A stretch of 64,000 bases of DNA. It comes from G965267335 sp965267335. Lineage in GTDB: Bacteria; Bacteroidota; Bacteroidia; Cytophagales; JAAEPT01. A program made the translations under genes and the position numbers. Positions 62,785 through 64,000 of this stretch are shown piece after piece. The stretch's first letter is position 1. Each line of letters starts with the position of its first letter. The stretch spans positions 1,674,001-1,738,000 of the forward strand of contig OZ253953.1 in the NCBI GenBank assembly GCA_965267335.1. The letters are read 5' to 3'. The notes beneath the pieces are model-generated. The model searched no databases. It was not told where the DNA came from and saw only the letters and a program-made list of their open reading frames with translations.

Positions 62785-63480
62785 ATGAAAAGATTATTGA
62801 CTATAGTTTGTACCGGTTTAGTTGTGGCATTAGGGTTGACCTCTTGTTACGACCCTACACAGAAGGCAAGTTCTGATAGTATCAGCAACAGTCCCGGAGT
62901 TGAGTACGCGCCTCAAATGTATCACTCAATACCTTATGATGCGTTAACTCAAACAGATCCGGCAATGACGGCTGAAGAGGAGGGCATACAATATAAAAGA
63001 AATACGAACTACTATAACCCTTACAACATGAATATGAGGGAGCCTGTAGAAAATGCTATCAGAAGAAATGATGAATTTCTTCCGTTCGATATTCCTGATA
63101 ATCCGGCTTCAAATCTTACAGATGACACTATGGCAATTGTAGCAGGAGATGTGTATCCCTACATTCCTATGGAAGTTTTTGGGACTGATTCTAATGTTTA
63201 CAATGTGGATTCTTTGTCAAGTGCTCAACTTGATGAGTGCAAAGGATACTATTCACGTTTTTGTGCTCATTGTCACGGCAAGGACCTTGATGGAAAAGGA
63301 CCTGTAAGTAGAAAATTTTCTGGTATTGCGAACCTGATGGATAAGAAGGATTACAAGCCAGGTAGAATTTTCCATGTAATTACATATGGAAAAGGAAATA
63401 TGGGACCGCATGCTTCACAGCTTTCTCAAAAGGAGAGATGGATGATAGTGGCCTACATCAAGTCGATGCATAATAAGTAA
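62785..63480 (+). CDS. actE: Alternative complex III subunit ActE, monoheme cytochrome c lipoprotein
   Basis: A lipoprotein cytochrome c of 231 residues. The signal ends with a lipobox (GLTSC, Cys at 21), so it is anchored at the outer leaflet of the inner membrane. A CAHCH heme site lies at 160-164 with Met ligand candidates in KGNMGPHASQL near 210. It passes electrons from the complex to the terminal oxidase. It is 20 bp after actD. Confidence 0.9.
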   Translation: MKRLLTIVCTGLVVALGLTSCYDPTQKASSDSISNSPGVEYAPQMYHSIPYDALTQTDPAMTAEEEGIQYKRNTNYYNPYNMNMREPVENAIRRNDEFLPFDIPDNPASNLTDDTMAIVAGDVYPYIPMEVFGTDSNVYNVDSLSSAQLDECKGYYSRFCAHCHGKDLDGKGPVSRKFSGIANLMDKKDYKPGRIFHVITYGKGNMGPHASQLSQKERWMIVAYIKSMHNK

Positions 63481-63507
63481 TTAAACCTCATTATTAATAA
63501 CTAAAGT

Positions 63508-64000
63508 ATGAGTCACGAATTTAAAAACTACGAGTTCCCGGCAAAGGCGAAGAAAAGCTTGCTAATCACGTTGGTGGTGGGAGTAGTATTACTTGTAGTA
63601 GGTATTGCTGGTCAATATTCTGGTTGGTGGAGATCAAATGATCACGGTCATGGTGGACATGGAACAGAAATTCATGCAACTGGGGGACATGGACATGAAG
63701 GAGCTGATTCTGAGGAAAGTGAGCTTGTTGAAGGTGAAGGACATAAATCAGGTCATGGACACCAAAAGGCTGAATCACATGGAGAAGAAAATGTCGAAGG
63801 TGCGGAAGGAGGTCATGAGGCACATGAAGGTCATGGACCTAAATGGTACACCAGAGTTATCGCTGCGTTCTGGCATAACAATGTGTTGTTCATAGGAATA
63901 GCTATTATTGGAGTGTTTTTCTTCGCTGTGAATTATGTGGGTTGGGCAGGATGGTCTGCCTTAATCACTAGAATTCCACTTTCTTTTGGTTATTACTTAC
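63508..64000 (+). CDS. actF: Alternative complex III subunit ActF, N-terminal part (cut by the window edge)
   Basis: ActF is the second NrfD-like membrane subunit of ACIII. Translation from the ATG at 63508 gives at least 164 open codons to the window end. A first membrane helix (about 17-35) precedes a hydrophilic loop (about 42-112) with thirteen His residues and many Gly and Glu, then WYTRVIAAFWHNNVLFIG and a second helix (about 127-147). The gene starts 27 bp after actE. The rest of the protein lies outside. The His-rich loop may bind metal or simply be a flexible periplasmic insert. Confidence 0.85.
   Translation, partial: MSHEFKNYEFPAKAKKSLLITLVVGVVLLVVGIAGQYSGWWRSNDHGHGGHGTEIHATGGHGHEGADSEESELVEGEGHKSGHGHQKAESHGEENVEGAEGGHEAHEGHGPKWYTRVIAAFWHNNVLFIGIAIIGVFFFAVNYVGWAGWSALITRIPLSFGYYL

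Noticed and set aside
1..64000. Searches by eye for tRNA, rRNA, CRISPR arrays, insertion sequences and phage genes
   Set aside because: No cloverleaf-like gap, regular repeat-spacer array, transposase motif or structural phage gene was seen.

Overview
The window comes from a Bacteroidota chromosome, most likely an aerobic, probably marine or soil, member of the Cytophagales. The evidence is moderate to low G+C, type IX secretion (T9SS) C-terminal sorting domains on secreted proteins, many short lipoproteins, TTTG / TAnnTTTG-type promoters with few Shine-Dalgarno sites, a DnaE polymerase carrying its own exonuclease domain, and an Alternative Complex III (act) operon. The taxonomic call is an inference from gene content. 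I see no rRNA, tRNA, CRISPR array, insertion sequence or prophage.

Layout. 1-9.6 kb: a truncated GT2 glycosyltransferase, a lipoprotein, a secreted GH9 glucanase, two membrane proteins, the Leloir pair galT-galK and a GT39-like membrane protein. 9.7-15 kb: a very large T9SS-exported beta-helix protein, PpnP, two small membrane ORFs and a dipeptide epimerase. 15-30 kb: a probable ten-gene minus-strand signalling operon (GAF sensor, CheR, CheB, GAF protein, SiaA-like phosphatase, SiaB-like kinase, SiaC, ABCG-type ABC protein, lipoprotein, secreted protein), with a divergent fifth sensor. 30-37 kb: a five-gene minus-strand beta-glucan locus (tandem jelly-roll-like protein, GH16, two outer-membrane barrels, a lipoprotein) with no SusC/SusD pair. 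37-47 kb: a PorE-like OmpA protein and housekeeping genes (hydrolase, saccharopine dehydrogenase-like enzyme, RNase HI, class V aminotransferase, AroQ, XerD, DUF389 protein). 47-56 kb: dnaE, small membrane proteins, DUF3109, MFS transporter and NUDIX. 56-64 kb: actABCDE and the start of actF, cut by the window edge.

The most unusual part is 15-30 kb. It combines a Sia partner-switch (PP2C phosphatase, HPK-like kinase, SiaC with Thr68) with CheR and a receiver-less CheB, but without CheA, CheW, classical MCP signalling domains or the SiaD diguanylate cyclase. Four related GAF domains and Gln/Glu-rich coiled coils recur through it. A plausible reading is a non-motility sensory system in which the coiled-coil sensors are the methylation substrates and the Sia switch is the output, perhaps towards the co-encoded ABC protein. 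This is a hypothesis from gene content and sequence, not an established pathway.
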